NCBI RefSeq assembly: GCF_036324365.1
Contig: NZ_CP137080.1
Coordinates: forward strand, 1,798,001-1,862,000
Source of the DNA: Microbacterium limosum
GTDB lineage: Bacteria; Actinomycetota; Actinomycetes; Actinomycetales; Microbacteriaceae
Reading direction: 5' to 3'
Length of the DNA stretch: 64,000 nucleotides
This document shows, one piece after another, positions 7,796 to 15,729 of this stretch. The position numbers were made by a program, and so were the translations under genes. The first letter of the stretch is position 1. The number at the start of each line of letters is the position of its first letter. The notes beneath the pieces were generated by a model, which saw only the letters and a list, made by a program, of their open reading frames with translations, made no database searches and was not told the DNA's origin.

Positions 7796-10700
7796 CGTGC
7801 CTCCTCGTCGCGGTCGCGTTCGGGCTCGTCGCGGTCGCGTTCCCCGGCCGACCCGACCGCCTGGTGCGCCCCAGGGCCCGGAGCGGCCTCGGGATTTGGA
7901 TCGGCGATGAGATCCTCATCGGCCTCGAGATCCTGACCGGCCTCGAGATCCTGATCCGCGACCGTCTCGGATCCGCTTTCGGCTTCCGGGTTCGCCTCAG
8001 GCTCGGATCCGGTTTCGGCTTCCGGGTTCGCCTCGGCCTCCGATCCGGTTTCGGCTCCCGGGGTCGTGTCGGCCTCGGATCCGGTTTCGGCTTCCGGGTT
8101 CCCCTCGATTTCCGGGCTCGTCTCGGCCTCGGCCTCGGCCTCCGCGGGGGCGTCCCCGGGGGGCGGGATCTCCTCCGAGGTGGACGCCGCTCCCCCGGCG
8201 GCGGGCGCGACCGCACGCCGGCGCGGCTCGCCCCGGCGCCGACGCGAACGCTCCGCGCGACGGCGGCTCTCCCCCGGCACCCCCACGAGGCGCGACCTGC
8301 TGCGCGCCGCGCGCCGGGACGCCACGGTGGGGAAGGCCAACAGCACGGCGATCGCGACGATTCCGAGCTGGGCGAGAATGATGCCGCGCTGCAGCGCGAG
8401 CTCACCGGCCGCGAGGCCTGCCCTGGGTTCGGGATCCCCCGTCACCCGCCACAGCTGGCCGCGGGTGGTGTCGCCGACGGACTCGAGCCCGGCGCGCGCG
8501 TCGAGCGATGCCACGGCCTGCAGTCGCAGCGCCGTCGCCGCCTCCGACTGCTCGCCGGGCGTCAGCACCACGAAGCCGATGGCCCGCTCTCGGAGCGACG
8601 CTCCCAGATCCGCCGAGCTCGGCGACACCAGGTCGGCCACGAGGGCGGCGGTGTCGCGATCGGAGGCCGTCGGCTGCGTGCGCACCCCCAGCGCGGTGGT
8701 CTGCGCCGTGAGCGTCTCGCCCGCGCCCCAGACCACGCGCGAGGCGACCGAGCCGTCGTCGAGGGGCCTCAGCACGATGGTCGCGATGTCCGGGTCGTCA
8801 CGGCCGACGGCGGCGACGTAGGCGGGGAGCGTGCTCGCGGGACCGTTGGTCAGCGCGGTCTCACCCCGGATCGGCGCCGTCACCTGGGGAACCGCGAAGG
8901 CGATGATGCCGAGCAGCACGGCCGCGGCCGCCCAGGGCCGCAGGGCCCGCATGCGCACGGGAAGCGGGGTGTCCAGGGTCAGCAGCGCGGCCCCGCCCAC
9001 CCCGAGCCACAGCAGGCTGAGCGCCGGCCCGGGCCACAGGGCGATCGGCTCGCCCGCGGAGGTCTGCACCGCGATGCCGACGACGGCGAACGCGGTCGCG
9101 AGCCCCAGCACTGCCGTCCCCAGCAGGGCCAGGGCGGCCGCCCATCTCGGCGTGAGCAGCGCGGCGAGCGCGACCACGGCGAGGGGCGCAAGCAGCAGGG
9201 CGATCCACGGGGTGGAGCCGGGTGCCAGGCTCGCCCAGCCCGCCAGATCGGGCGCGGGAACGCCGAGCGCGAGCAGGGCACGGGATGCCGCATCCGCGCC
9301 CATCGACGAGGAGGTGACCAGGCCGGGGTCGGCGAGCAGACCCCACCAGTCGCCGCCGCGGATGCCGCGCTCCCAGATCAGGGGCCCGAAAAGCGCGATC
9401 GCCGGCAGGGGCGTCCAGACGACCCGCAGCGCCCCGCGCCCGCCGGTCGCGATCGCCGCGAGCCACAGCACCGCGAGCGCGGGGGCGAGCGACGGCGCGC
9501 ACGCGAGCACCGCGGCGAGCAGGAGCGAAGCCGCACCCGTGGATCCCCACGAGCGCTTGGCGACCGAGCCGGCGTAGAACAGCCAGGGCAGGAGCAGGTG
9601 CGCCAGCACGGGCGCCGGGCGGCCGTCGGTGAGCGCGACGAGGAACGGCGGCGCGAGCGCCCACAGGCTCGCGCCGACGATGCGCACACCGGCGCGCGGC
9701 GAGAGGCGGGTCGCGGCGAACCACCCGCCGAGTGCCGCCGCCGGAATCGCGAGCACCCACAGGATGACGAGCGCCTGCGAGGGGCGCCACGGGGTGAGCG
9801 ATCCCAGCAGCGCGAGGACGGCGGAGAAGGGGTCGGCGGCCCCCGTCGTGTCGAGGCCGAGACCGCGGCGGCCGTACGCGGCATCCATCCACAGATCGTC
9901 GAGGCGGTCGTGCAGCGGAAGCAGTCCGCCGCCGCCGAGGGTCGACCACGCAAGGAGCGAGAAGAACGCGCCGATGCCGACGGCGAAGGCGGCCAGCACG
10001 ACCCAGGCGCCCCCGCCGGTGAAGAAGTGCAGCTCGCCCCGTCGGTCGACGTCATCGCCCTGCTCGTCGCTGTCGTCGAATCGCCGGACCAGCTCGGCGC
10101 GCCGCACCCGCAGGGGCGCGAGCTGGCTCCACGGCACCCGGATGCCGCTGGCACGGCCGGCATCCGTGATCCGGCGCCGCGATCGGGCGATCGCGCCGAG
10201 ACGCACGAGCACGACCATCGTCGCGCGCCATTCGGCACCCACGAGGCCCGGCTGCTTGCGCAGCAGATGCATGACCGTGCGTCCGAGCGCGAGGGGCAGC
10301 AGGGAGAGCCAGATCAGGGGAACCAGGAAGGAGCGCGCGTACGCCAGCCGGCGGTGCAGCTGCGCGACACGGAGGGGCGCCGCGCGTCGACCGCGGCGAC
10401 GGACGTCGCGCGGGTCGGGAAGCGCGGCTACGCCGTCGCCCGCGACCGCGATCCGCGCGCCCGGGACGAGACCGACACGACCGCCCACGAGCCGGGAGCG
10501 CACACCGAGATCGAGTCCCTCGTCGGCGCCCCACAGGGCGGGGTCGAGCCCCCGCAGCAGATCCCACGCCTCCCGGCGCACGAGGAGGCCCCGCACGTCG
10601 GCCCCGAGCGCATCCTCGCGGATGTCGTGCTGGCCCTGGTCGAGCTGGCCGTCGACGAGCCCCACCGATCGGCCGAGCCGCGTCATCGACACGCCGAGCG

Positions 10701-11106
10701 AGACGATGCGGTCGCTCTCATCCCATGCGACGAGCTTCGGGGCGACCATCGACACCGACGGGGCGAGCTCGAGCGCACCCGCCAGGCGGCGAAGCGCCGC
10801 GGGGTCGGGCGCGGTGTCCTGCGCGAGGAGCCAGACGGCGTCGGCGCGTCCCAGCCGCACGCTGCCCATGCGCAGCGCCGCGGCGTAGCCGGTGCTGCGG
10901 GGCGCCTCGATGACCGCCTCGGCTCCGGCGCGCGCGACGAGCTCGTGCAGGCGCGGGCGCGCTTGACCTATGACGACGACCGTCAGGGCGTCGACGCGCC
11001 GCGATTGGGCGGCGAGCGCCTCGATCGTCCGTTCGAGGTGGGCCATCGCCCGATCACCGGCTCCGTCGGAACGCGCGACGAGAAGAGCATGAACACGGGC
11101 TGGCAT
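7792..11106 (-). CDS. Large membrane-bound family 2 glycosyltransferase
   Basis: A 1104-residue protein. Residues about 1-235 are a GT2-type domain (RSTGYAAALRMG, LLAQDTAPDP, GADEGLDLGVRSRL). A long membrane region with many hydrophobic helices follows (about 300-930), and then a charged tail. The tail contains an acidic 12-residue repeat (residues 1002-1049) and ends in an RD/RE-rich stretch. It probably adds sugar to, or handles, an envelope polymer, but the substrate cannot be told. TAGGCT lies nine bases before ATG, so the leader is at most a few bases. It heads a two-gene operon with the DUF5719 gene. The domain order is seen in many actinobacteria; the acidic tail is variable. Confidence 0.85.
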   Translation of the reverse strand: MPARVHALLVARSDGAGDRAMAHLERTIEALAAQSRRVDALTVVVIGQARPRLHELVARAGAEAVIEAPRSTGYAAALRMGSVRLGRADAVWLLAQDTAPDPAALRRLAGALELAPSVSMVAPKLVAWDESDRIVSLGVSMTRLGRSVGLVDGQLDQGQHDIREDALGADVRGLLVRREAWDLLRGLDPALWGADEGLDLGVRSRLVGGRVGLVPGARIAVAGDGVAALPDPRDVRRRGRRAAPLRVAQLHRRLAYARSFLVPLIWLSLLPLALGRTVMHLLRKQPGLVGAEWRATMVVLVRLGAIARSRRRITDAGRASGIRVPWSQLAPLRVRRAELVRRFDDSDEQGDDVDRRGELHFFTGGGAWVVLAAFAVGIGAFFSLLAWSTLGGGGLLPLHDRLDDLWMDAAYGRRGLGLDTTGAADPFSAVLALLGSLTPWRPSQALVILWVLAIPAAALGGWFAATRLSPRAGVRIVGASLWALAPPFLVALTDGRPAPVLAHLLLPWLFYAGSVAKRSWGSTGAASLLLAAVLACAPSLAPALAVLWLAAIATGGRGALRVVWTPLPAIALFGPLIWERGIRGGDWWGLLADPGLVTSSSMGADAASRALLALGVPAPDLAGWASLAPGSTPWIALLLAPLAVVALAALLTPRWAAALALLGTAVLGLATAFAVVGIAVQTSAGEPIALWPGPALSLLWLGVGGAALLTLDTPLPVRMRALRPWAAAAVLLGIIAFAVPQVTAPIRGETALTNGPASTLPAYVAAVGRDDPDIATIVLRPLDDGSVASRVVWGAGETLTAQTTALGVRTQPTASDRDTAALVADLVSPSSADLGASLRERAIGFVVLTPGEQSEAATALRLQAVASLDARAGLESVGDTTRGQLWRVTGDPEPRAGLAAGELALQRGIILAQLGIVAIAVLLAFPTVASRRAARSRSRLVGVPGESRRRAERSRRRRGEPRRRAVAPAAGGAASTSEEIPPPGDAPAEAEAEAETSPEIEGNPEAETGSEADTTPGAETGSEAEANPEAETGSEPEANPEAESGSETVADQDLEAGQDLEADEDLIADPNPEAAPGPGAHQAVGSAGERDRDEPERDRDEEAR
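7960..8103 (-). repeat. Four 36-bp tandem units coding an acidic 12-residue repeat
   Basis: Four in-frame units encode variants of ANPEAETGSEPE near the C-terminus of the large glycosyltransferase (residues 1002-1049). The units differ by point changes. A less regular acidic stretch follows (DLEAGQDLEADEDL). Confidence 0.85.
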
Positions 11107-11163
11107 GACGTCGTCAGCCTAGGCGCGTCGCGCCCGCGCCGCGGGCGCACGCGCCGAGCAACC

Positions 11164-11484
11164 TCAGACCGCGCGTCGCTTCAGCTTGCGACGTTCGCGC
11201 TCCGACAGTCCCCCCCAGATACCGAATCGCTCGTCGTTCTGCAGGGCGTAGTCGAGGCACTTCCCCCGTACCTCGCACGACGTGCAGATGCGCTTGGCGT
11301 CGCGCGTCGAGCCGCCCTTCTCCGGAAAGAATGCTTCCGGATCCGTCTGCGCACACAGCGCATCCGTCTGCCATGACAAAGGATCTTCGCCGTCAACCGG
11401 TCGTCGAACCCCCGGGACCCCCAGCTTCACCGGGTCGACGAACCAATTGTCGGGTACACCGGAACGGAATTCCGAGCCCGCCAT
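11164..11484 (-). CDS. whiB: WhiB2/WhmD-type iron-sulphur regulator
   Basis: A 106-residue Wbl protein. Four cysteines that would hold a [4Fe-4S] cluster lie in ALCAQTDPEAFFPEKGG (first), then CTSCEVRGKC (the remaining three). The GIWGG turn and a basic tail (ERERRKLKRR) follow. The sequence is closest to WhiB2/WhmD, which controls septation and division in mycobacteria and sporulation septation in Streptomyces. Family members act with the primary sigma factor. ATG 11484 is preferred because GGGAG lies five bases before it; a GTG four codons earlier is possible. The promoter and a palindrome are annotated separately. Confidence 0.93.
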   Translation of the reverse strand: MAGSEFRSGVPDNWFVDPVKLGVPGVRRPVDGEDPLSWQTDALCAQTDPEAFFPEKGGSTRDAKRICTSCEVRGKCLDYALQNDERFGIWGGLSERERRKLKRRAV

Positions 11485-11528
11485 ATCGTCTCCCACCTAT
11501 AGCCCCCCGCGCGCTCGCGCAGTGCACC

Positions 11529-11559
11529 AATTACACCCGTGTAATTCCCCTCAGGTCAA
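11529..11559 (-). promoter_or_regulatory. whiB promoter with palindromic operator over the -10 box
   Basis: Minus strand: -35 TTGACC (11559-11554), 18-base spacer, -10 TGTAAT (11535-11530). A perfect palindrome AATTACAC-CC-GTGTAATT (plus-strand reading, 11529-11546) covers the end of the spacer and the -10. A protein bound there would block RNA polymerase. The half-sites TTACAC/GTGTAA fit the TnACnC/GnGTnA pattern reported for BldD, but the centre is two bases rather than one. Confidence 0.65.
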
Positions 11560-11617
11560 GCGCGGAATCGTAAACCCTCAATCGAGGGATGAACCTTCGC
11601 GACGCGCCGGGCGAAGA

Positions 11618-12805
11618 TCACGATCCGATGAGGGCTCCCGGCTGCGCCAGGAAGACCTCTCCCGCCCCACCCACGAGCACGCTCCCCTCGTCGGGTGTGA
11701 CGAAGAGCGCCCTCCCGGGCGCGAGGGTGCGCGCGTGCTCCGTCCCGGTGGCGGCGCCGCCGACCCGCGGCGCTCCCGCGGTCGCGAGGGCGATGGCGGG
11801 GCCCGCGAGCGCGATGCGCGCATCCGCCCCGGCCGTCGCCCGCACCCTGGTGAGGGAGAAGTCGGACACCGGCGCCTCGAACACGTCGACCCCCGCGGCA
11901 CGAGCCTGCGCAACGAGCAGCGGTGCGGGCGCCGGGGAGGCGTCGAGGATCTCCACGAGCTCCGGCACGTCGATGTGCTTGGGCGTCAGCCCGCCGCGCA
12001 GGACGTTGTCGCTCGCGGCCATCAGCTCGACGCCGAGGCCCGAGAGATACGCGTGGGGCACCCCGGCGGGGACGAAGATCGCCTCGCCGCGGGAGAGCAC
12101 GACGCGGTTGAGCAGCAAGGCGACGCCGACCCCCGGATCGCCCGGGTAGGCCTGCTCGAGGCGCGCCAGCGCGGCGACGTCGTCGGCGAAGGGCCCCCCG
12201 TCGGTCTCCGCGACGGCGCGCGAGACCTCGGCGGCGAGCTCGGAGGCATCGCCCGACAGGAGGTCGCGCACGGCCTCGCGGAGCGTCGAGGCGGGGTCCC
12301 CCGTGAGGAGGCGGGAGCGCAGGCTCGCGATCTCCGGAGCGGCCCCGGCCAGCGACGACAGGAGCGAGTCCAGATCGGCGACGGAACGGAAGCCCGCGAG
12401 CGCCTCGAAGGTGTCGCTGAGCGCGACGATGACCTCCGGCTTGTGGTTGGCGTCGCGGTAGTTGCGGTGCGCGGCATCCCGCGGGATGCCCGTCGCCTCC
12501 TCCCGCGCGAAGCCCCTCCGCGCCTGCTCGAGCGACGGGTGCGCCTGGATCGACAGCGGCGAGCCGGCCGCCAGGAGCTTCAGCAGGTAGGGCAGCGGCC
12601 CGTCCACGCCGTGCTCCGCGCCGTGCGCGGCGATCCACGCATCGAGCGTCGACCCGTCCTCGAGCTCCGCGGGATCGCCCGCGTGGTCGCCGAACCACAC
12701 CTCGGCCTCGGGAGCGCCGGAGGGCTCCCGCCCCTCGAGTGCGGCGATCGCATCGGTGGAGCCCCAGGCGTAGGCGCGGGGCGTGTTCGACAGCGGCACC
12801 AGCAT
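11618..12805 (-). CDS. manA: Mannose-6-phosphate isomerase, class I
   Basis: A 395-residue cytoplasmic zinc enzyme that interconverts fructose-6-phosphate and mannose-6-phosphate, feeding GDP-mannose and glycan synthesis. Metal and active-site marks in order are SIQAHPS (Gln/His ligands), NHKPEV (Glu ligand), GVPHAY (His ligand) and the late RGGLTPKH. The length is normal for the class. The start is fixed by TAGGCT, then the six bases GGAGGC, then ATG. It lies just upstream of, and divergent from, the glycan genes, and in the same direction as whiB. Confidence 0.95.
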   Translation of the reverse strand: MLVPLSNTPRAYAWGSTDAIAALEGREPSGAPEAEVWFGDHAGDPAELEDGSTLDAWIAAHGAEHGVDGPLPYLLKLLAAGSPLSIQAHPSLEQARRGFAREEATGIPRDAAHRNYRDANHKPEVIVALSDTFEALAGFRSVADLDSLLSSLAGAAPEIASLRSRLLTGDPASTLREAVRDLLSGDASELAAEVSRAVAETDGGPFADDVAALARLEQAYPGDPGVGVALLLNRVVLSRGEAIFVPAGVPHAYLSGLGVELMAASDNVLRGGLTPKHIDVPELVEILDASPAPAPLLVAQARAAGVDVFEAPVSDFSLTRVRATAGADARIALAGPAIALATAGAPRVGGAATGTEHARTLAPGRALFVTPDEGSVLVGGAGEVFLAQPGALIGS

Positions 12806-12817
12806 GCCTCCAGCCTA
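12806..12817 (-). promoter_or_regulatory. -10 box of manA, predicted leaderless
   Basis: TAGGCT (12817-12812, minus strand) lies six bases before the ATG at 12805. The six bases GGAGGC also resemble a ribosome site but would lie upstream of the expected transcript start. Confidence 0.55.
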
Positions 12818-12877
12818 CGGGGCGGCGTGTCCGGCATCCCGGTCCTCGCGCCCCGGCACGGGTACCCTGAAGTCACC

Positions 12878-14281
12878 ATGGCCGTGCACACGCGACACCC
12901 CGCCGGGGCTCCTCCCTCGGCGCCGTCGCGCGAGTCGACCGGGCACCTCCTGCTGCGGGGCTACGCCGTGCTGCTGCTGTTCATCGCTCTCGCGACGAGC
13001 TTCTGGTTCAACCTCCTGGGCGCCGCGGGGCTCGGCGTGCTCGTCGGCGTCACGACGATCGTCAGCATCGTGCTCTGGGCCGTGCTGCGTCCGCCCATCG
13101 TGTGGCGCCTGCTCCCCTGGCTGCCGCTCACGTACGTCGTGTGGGCCGCGGCATCCGTGCTGTGGTCGGCGTGGCCCGACGCGACCGCCCTCACATGGGC
13201 GCTCCTCGCCGCGACGACCGTGCAGGCGCTGTTCCTCGCCAGCGTGCTGACGTGGCGGGAGCTGGTCGCCGCGATCTCCTCCGCGCTGACGTGGATCGTG
13301 GGGCTCTCCCTGGCGTTCGAGCTCTGGGTGTCCCTCGTCGTGCACGGGCCCGTGCTTCCGAACTTCCTCCTCTGGGACGGCGAGCTGGTCACCGAGCTGT
13401 ACTGGTCGCGCGACAACCTCTTCGACGGGGGCCGGATCCAGGGCATCGTGGGCAACGCGCATCTGCTTGCGGTCGCCTGCCTGCTGGCTCTCATCGTGTA
13501 CGCCATCCGCATCGCGAGCAGCCCCCAGCGCCGAGCCTGGTTCATCGGGTGGAGCGTGGTATCGGCGTTCCTGCTCTGGCGCTCGAGCTCGGGCACCGTA
13601 TGGCTCGCGCTGGCGGCCGTGGCGCTCGTGCTGGCGACGATGCTGCTCATGCGCACGACACGGGCGCCCGGCGAGCGCACGAAGTACTACGTCGCCTACG
13701 CCGGCCTCGGCATCCTCGGGGGGATCGTCCTGTGGCTCTGGCGCGACGATCTGCTGGAGTTCCTGGGCAAGTCGAGCGACCTCACCGGCCGAGGGGGCAT
13801 CTGGCAGGCGGTGGCGGAGCGCGCCGCGGAGCACCCGTGGCTCGGCTGGGGGTTCTCGACGCCGTGGCTTCCGTGGGTGCCCGAGTTCGACGGGTGGATC
13901 ATCGTCAACGACCTCACGGTCTTCCACGCGCACAACGTGTGGCTGGATGCCTGGATGCAGCTGGGCATCGTCGGCGTCGCCCTCCTCGGCCTGTCGTACC
14001 TGGCCGTCATCTGGCGCGCCTGGTTCTTCGCGATCGACCGGCCGCGCTGGGATCTCCGCGCCGATCGCCCGTACCAGGCCCTCACCCTGCTGCCGACCCT
14101 CGTCATGACGGTGCTGCTCGTCCAGGGGCTCGCCGAGTCCCGCCCGCTGGGCGAATGGGGGTGGCTGTTCCTCGTGCTCTTCGCGCACAAGCTCGCGCAG
14201 TCCCCGCACGTCGGCGAGGGGCCCGCCGAGCAGAGCCTCGCGATCGAGCGCGGCGAGGCCCTGCGGCGGATGCCGCGATGA
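12878..14281 (+). CDS. O-antigen ligase/polymerase-like membrane protein (first of pair)
   Basis: A 467-residue protein with about ten hydrophobic helices. It has the Wzy_C-type periplasmic loop, with RGGIWQAVAERAAEHPWLGWG and HNVWLDAWMQLGIVG. Such proteins polymerise glycan repeat units or ligate glycan to an acceptor on the outer face of the membrane. It is coupled by a four-base ATGA overlap to a second, related gene and lies upstream of glfT2. The ATG is nine bases after TACCCT, so its leader is minimal. Substrate unknown; ligase and polymerase cannot be told apart by sequence. Confidence 0.8.
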   Translation: MAVHTRHPAGAPPSAPSRESTGHLLLRGYAVLLLFIALATSFWFNLLGAAGLGVLVGVTTIVSIVLWAVLRPPIVWRLLPWLPLTYVVWAAASVLWSAWPDATALTWALLAATTVQALFLASVLTWRELVAAISSALTWIVGLSLAFELWVSLVVHGPVLPNFLLWDGELVTELYWSRDNLFDGGRIQGIVGNAHLLAVACLLALIVYAIRIASSPQRRAWFIGWSVVSAFLLWRSSSGTVWLALAAVALVLATMLLMRTTRAPGERTKYYVAYAGLGILGGIVLWLWRDDLLEFLGKSSDLTGRGGIWQAVAERAAEHPWLGWGFSTPWLPWVPEFDGWIIVNDLTVFHAHNVWLDAWMQLGIVGVALLGLSYLAVIWRAWFFAIDRPRWDLRADRPYQALTLLPTLVMTVLLVQGLAESRPLGEWGWLFLVLFAHKLAQSPHVGEGPAEQSLAIERGEALRRMPR

Positions 14282-15612
14282 CGGATGCCGCGGGCTACGG
14301 CTCGCACCCGCTGCGGACCTGGGTGAGCGAGACGCTCGACTCCGCGGTGTTCGCCCGCGCGTTCACGCTCGCCGCCTTCGGCGCGGTGCTCTCCTCCTTC
14401 GCGATCCAGCGCCTGTCGGGCGGCGTCGTCTACGCCACGATCGTCGCGGGGCTGTGCCTGGTCGGCGCCGCGATCCTCGTGCGTCGCCGCCGCGAGGTGA
14501 ACCTCGTCCGGCTCCTTCCGTCGACGCTCGTGCTCTTCGTCGCGTGGCTGCTCGTCACGACCGTGTGGAGCTCCGACCGCGGGGAGACGCTCTCGGGATG
14601 GGGGCACACCGCGGCGCTCGCGTTCCTCGGGATCGTCGTCGGTCACGTCCGGGACACTCTGCAGACCGCACGCGCGCTCGGCGACGTGCTGCGGGTGCTG
14701 CTGGCGACCTCGCTCGGGGTGGAGGTGCTCTCCGGCATCCTGCTCGACATGCCGTTCCGGTTCCTCGGGGTCGCGGGCAACATCGCACTCGGCGGACCCG
14801 TGCAGGGAGTCTTCGGCACGCGCAACATGCTCGGCTTCATCGCCGTGATAGCCCTCATCACCTTCGTCGTCGAGTGGCGCACGACGTCCGTACGGCGCGG
14901 CGTGGCGATCTTCTCCATCTCCCTCGCGGCGCTCATGGCACTTCTCTCGGCCTCCCCCACGGTGTTCGTGCTCGCGCTCGCGGTTGCGGCCGCGACCGGT
15001 GCGCTCGACCTCATCCGCCGCACCCCGGAGCCCCGTCGTCGTCCCCTCCAGGCCACCCTCGCGGGAGTCGTGGTGGTCGGTCTCACGATCGCCTACGCGT
15101 TCCGGCACCTGATCATCGGCCTGCTCAACGCGGGTTCCGACTTCGCGACCCGCGCCGAGCTGTGGGACACGATCCTCGTCTACGTGCGCGTGCGCCCGGT
15201 CCAGGGCTGGGGCTGGTTCGGCCCCTGGCCGGTGCAGGAGTTCCCCTTCGTCTCGATCAACATCATCACGACCGATCGCCACGCGTCGGCCCTCAACGCC
15301 TACTTCGACGTCCTCCTGCAGGCCGGCTGGGTGGGGCTTCTGCTGTTCCTCGTGATGTGCGGGATCGCGCTCGTGCGTTCGTGGCTCGTCGCGAGCGCCC
15401 GCCGCTCCGTCGTGTACGCCTGGACCCCGCTCGTGCTGGTCACGCTGCTGGTCGACTCCGCCTTCGAGAGCTTCACGCTCTCCGGGTTCGGGTGGATGCT
15501 GCTGACCGTGTGCCTCGTGCGCGCGGGGCTCTCGCGCTCGTGGCGCGAGCGCATGCGCAGCGCCGAAGAGGCGGAGGGCTCGGGAGAGCTTCCGCACGAC
15601 GCGCGTGGGTGA
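14278..15612 (+). CDS. O-antigen ligase/polymerase-like membrane protein (second of pair)
   Basis: A 444-residue polytopic protein, start overlapping the stop of the previous gene by four bases. It has the same Wzy_C-type layout: RAELWDTILVYVRVRPVQGW, then a loop, then SALNAYFDVLLQAGWVGLLL. It is similar in design to its neighbour but clearly diverged, so this looks like an old duplication with separate acceptors or polymers. The C-terminus is acidic. It lies 117 bases before glfT2; a TAGGCT box at 15673-15678 may start a new transcript there. Confidence 0.8.
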   Translation: MTDAAGYGSHPLRTWVSETLDSAVFARAFTLAAFGAVLSSFAIQRLSGGVVYATIVAGLCLVGAAILVRRRREVNLVRLLPSTLVLFVAWLLVTTVWSSDRGETLSGWGHTAALAFLGIVVGHVRDTLQTARALGDVLRVLLATSLGVEVLSGILLDMPFRFLGVAGNIALGGPVQGVFGTRNMLGFIAVIALITFVVEWRTTSVRRGVAIFSISLAALMALLSASPTVFVLALAVAAATGALDLIRRTPEPRRRPLQATLAGVVVVGLTIAYAFRHLIIGLLNAGSDFATRAELWDTILVYVRVRPVQGWGWFGPWPVQEFPFVSINIITTDRHASALNAYFDVLLQAGWVGLLLFLVMCGIALVRSWLVASARRSVVYAWTPLVLVTLLVDSAFESFTLSGFGWMLLTVCLVRAGLSRSWRERMRSAEEAEGSGELPHDARG

Positions 15613-15729
15613 TCCGCGCGGCGGATCCGGCGGGCCCGGCGCTTCCCCAGGAGTCGCCACGGTCTCCGGGGTAGGCTTCCTTCTCGGCTCGACGCCTCGC
15701 GCCCGCCGACCCCCTTCGGAGATGCCCCT

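Noticed and set aside
7960..8103. Tandem 36-bp units as a CRISPR array
   Set aside because: There are no unique spacers; the units are contiguous, in frame and encode a protein tail.
8066..11376. Several plus-strand open frames across the large glycosyltransferase
   Set aside because: Low-complexity Arg/Ser/Pro translations with no motifs; the minus-strand gene has convincing GT2 and membrane features.
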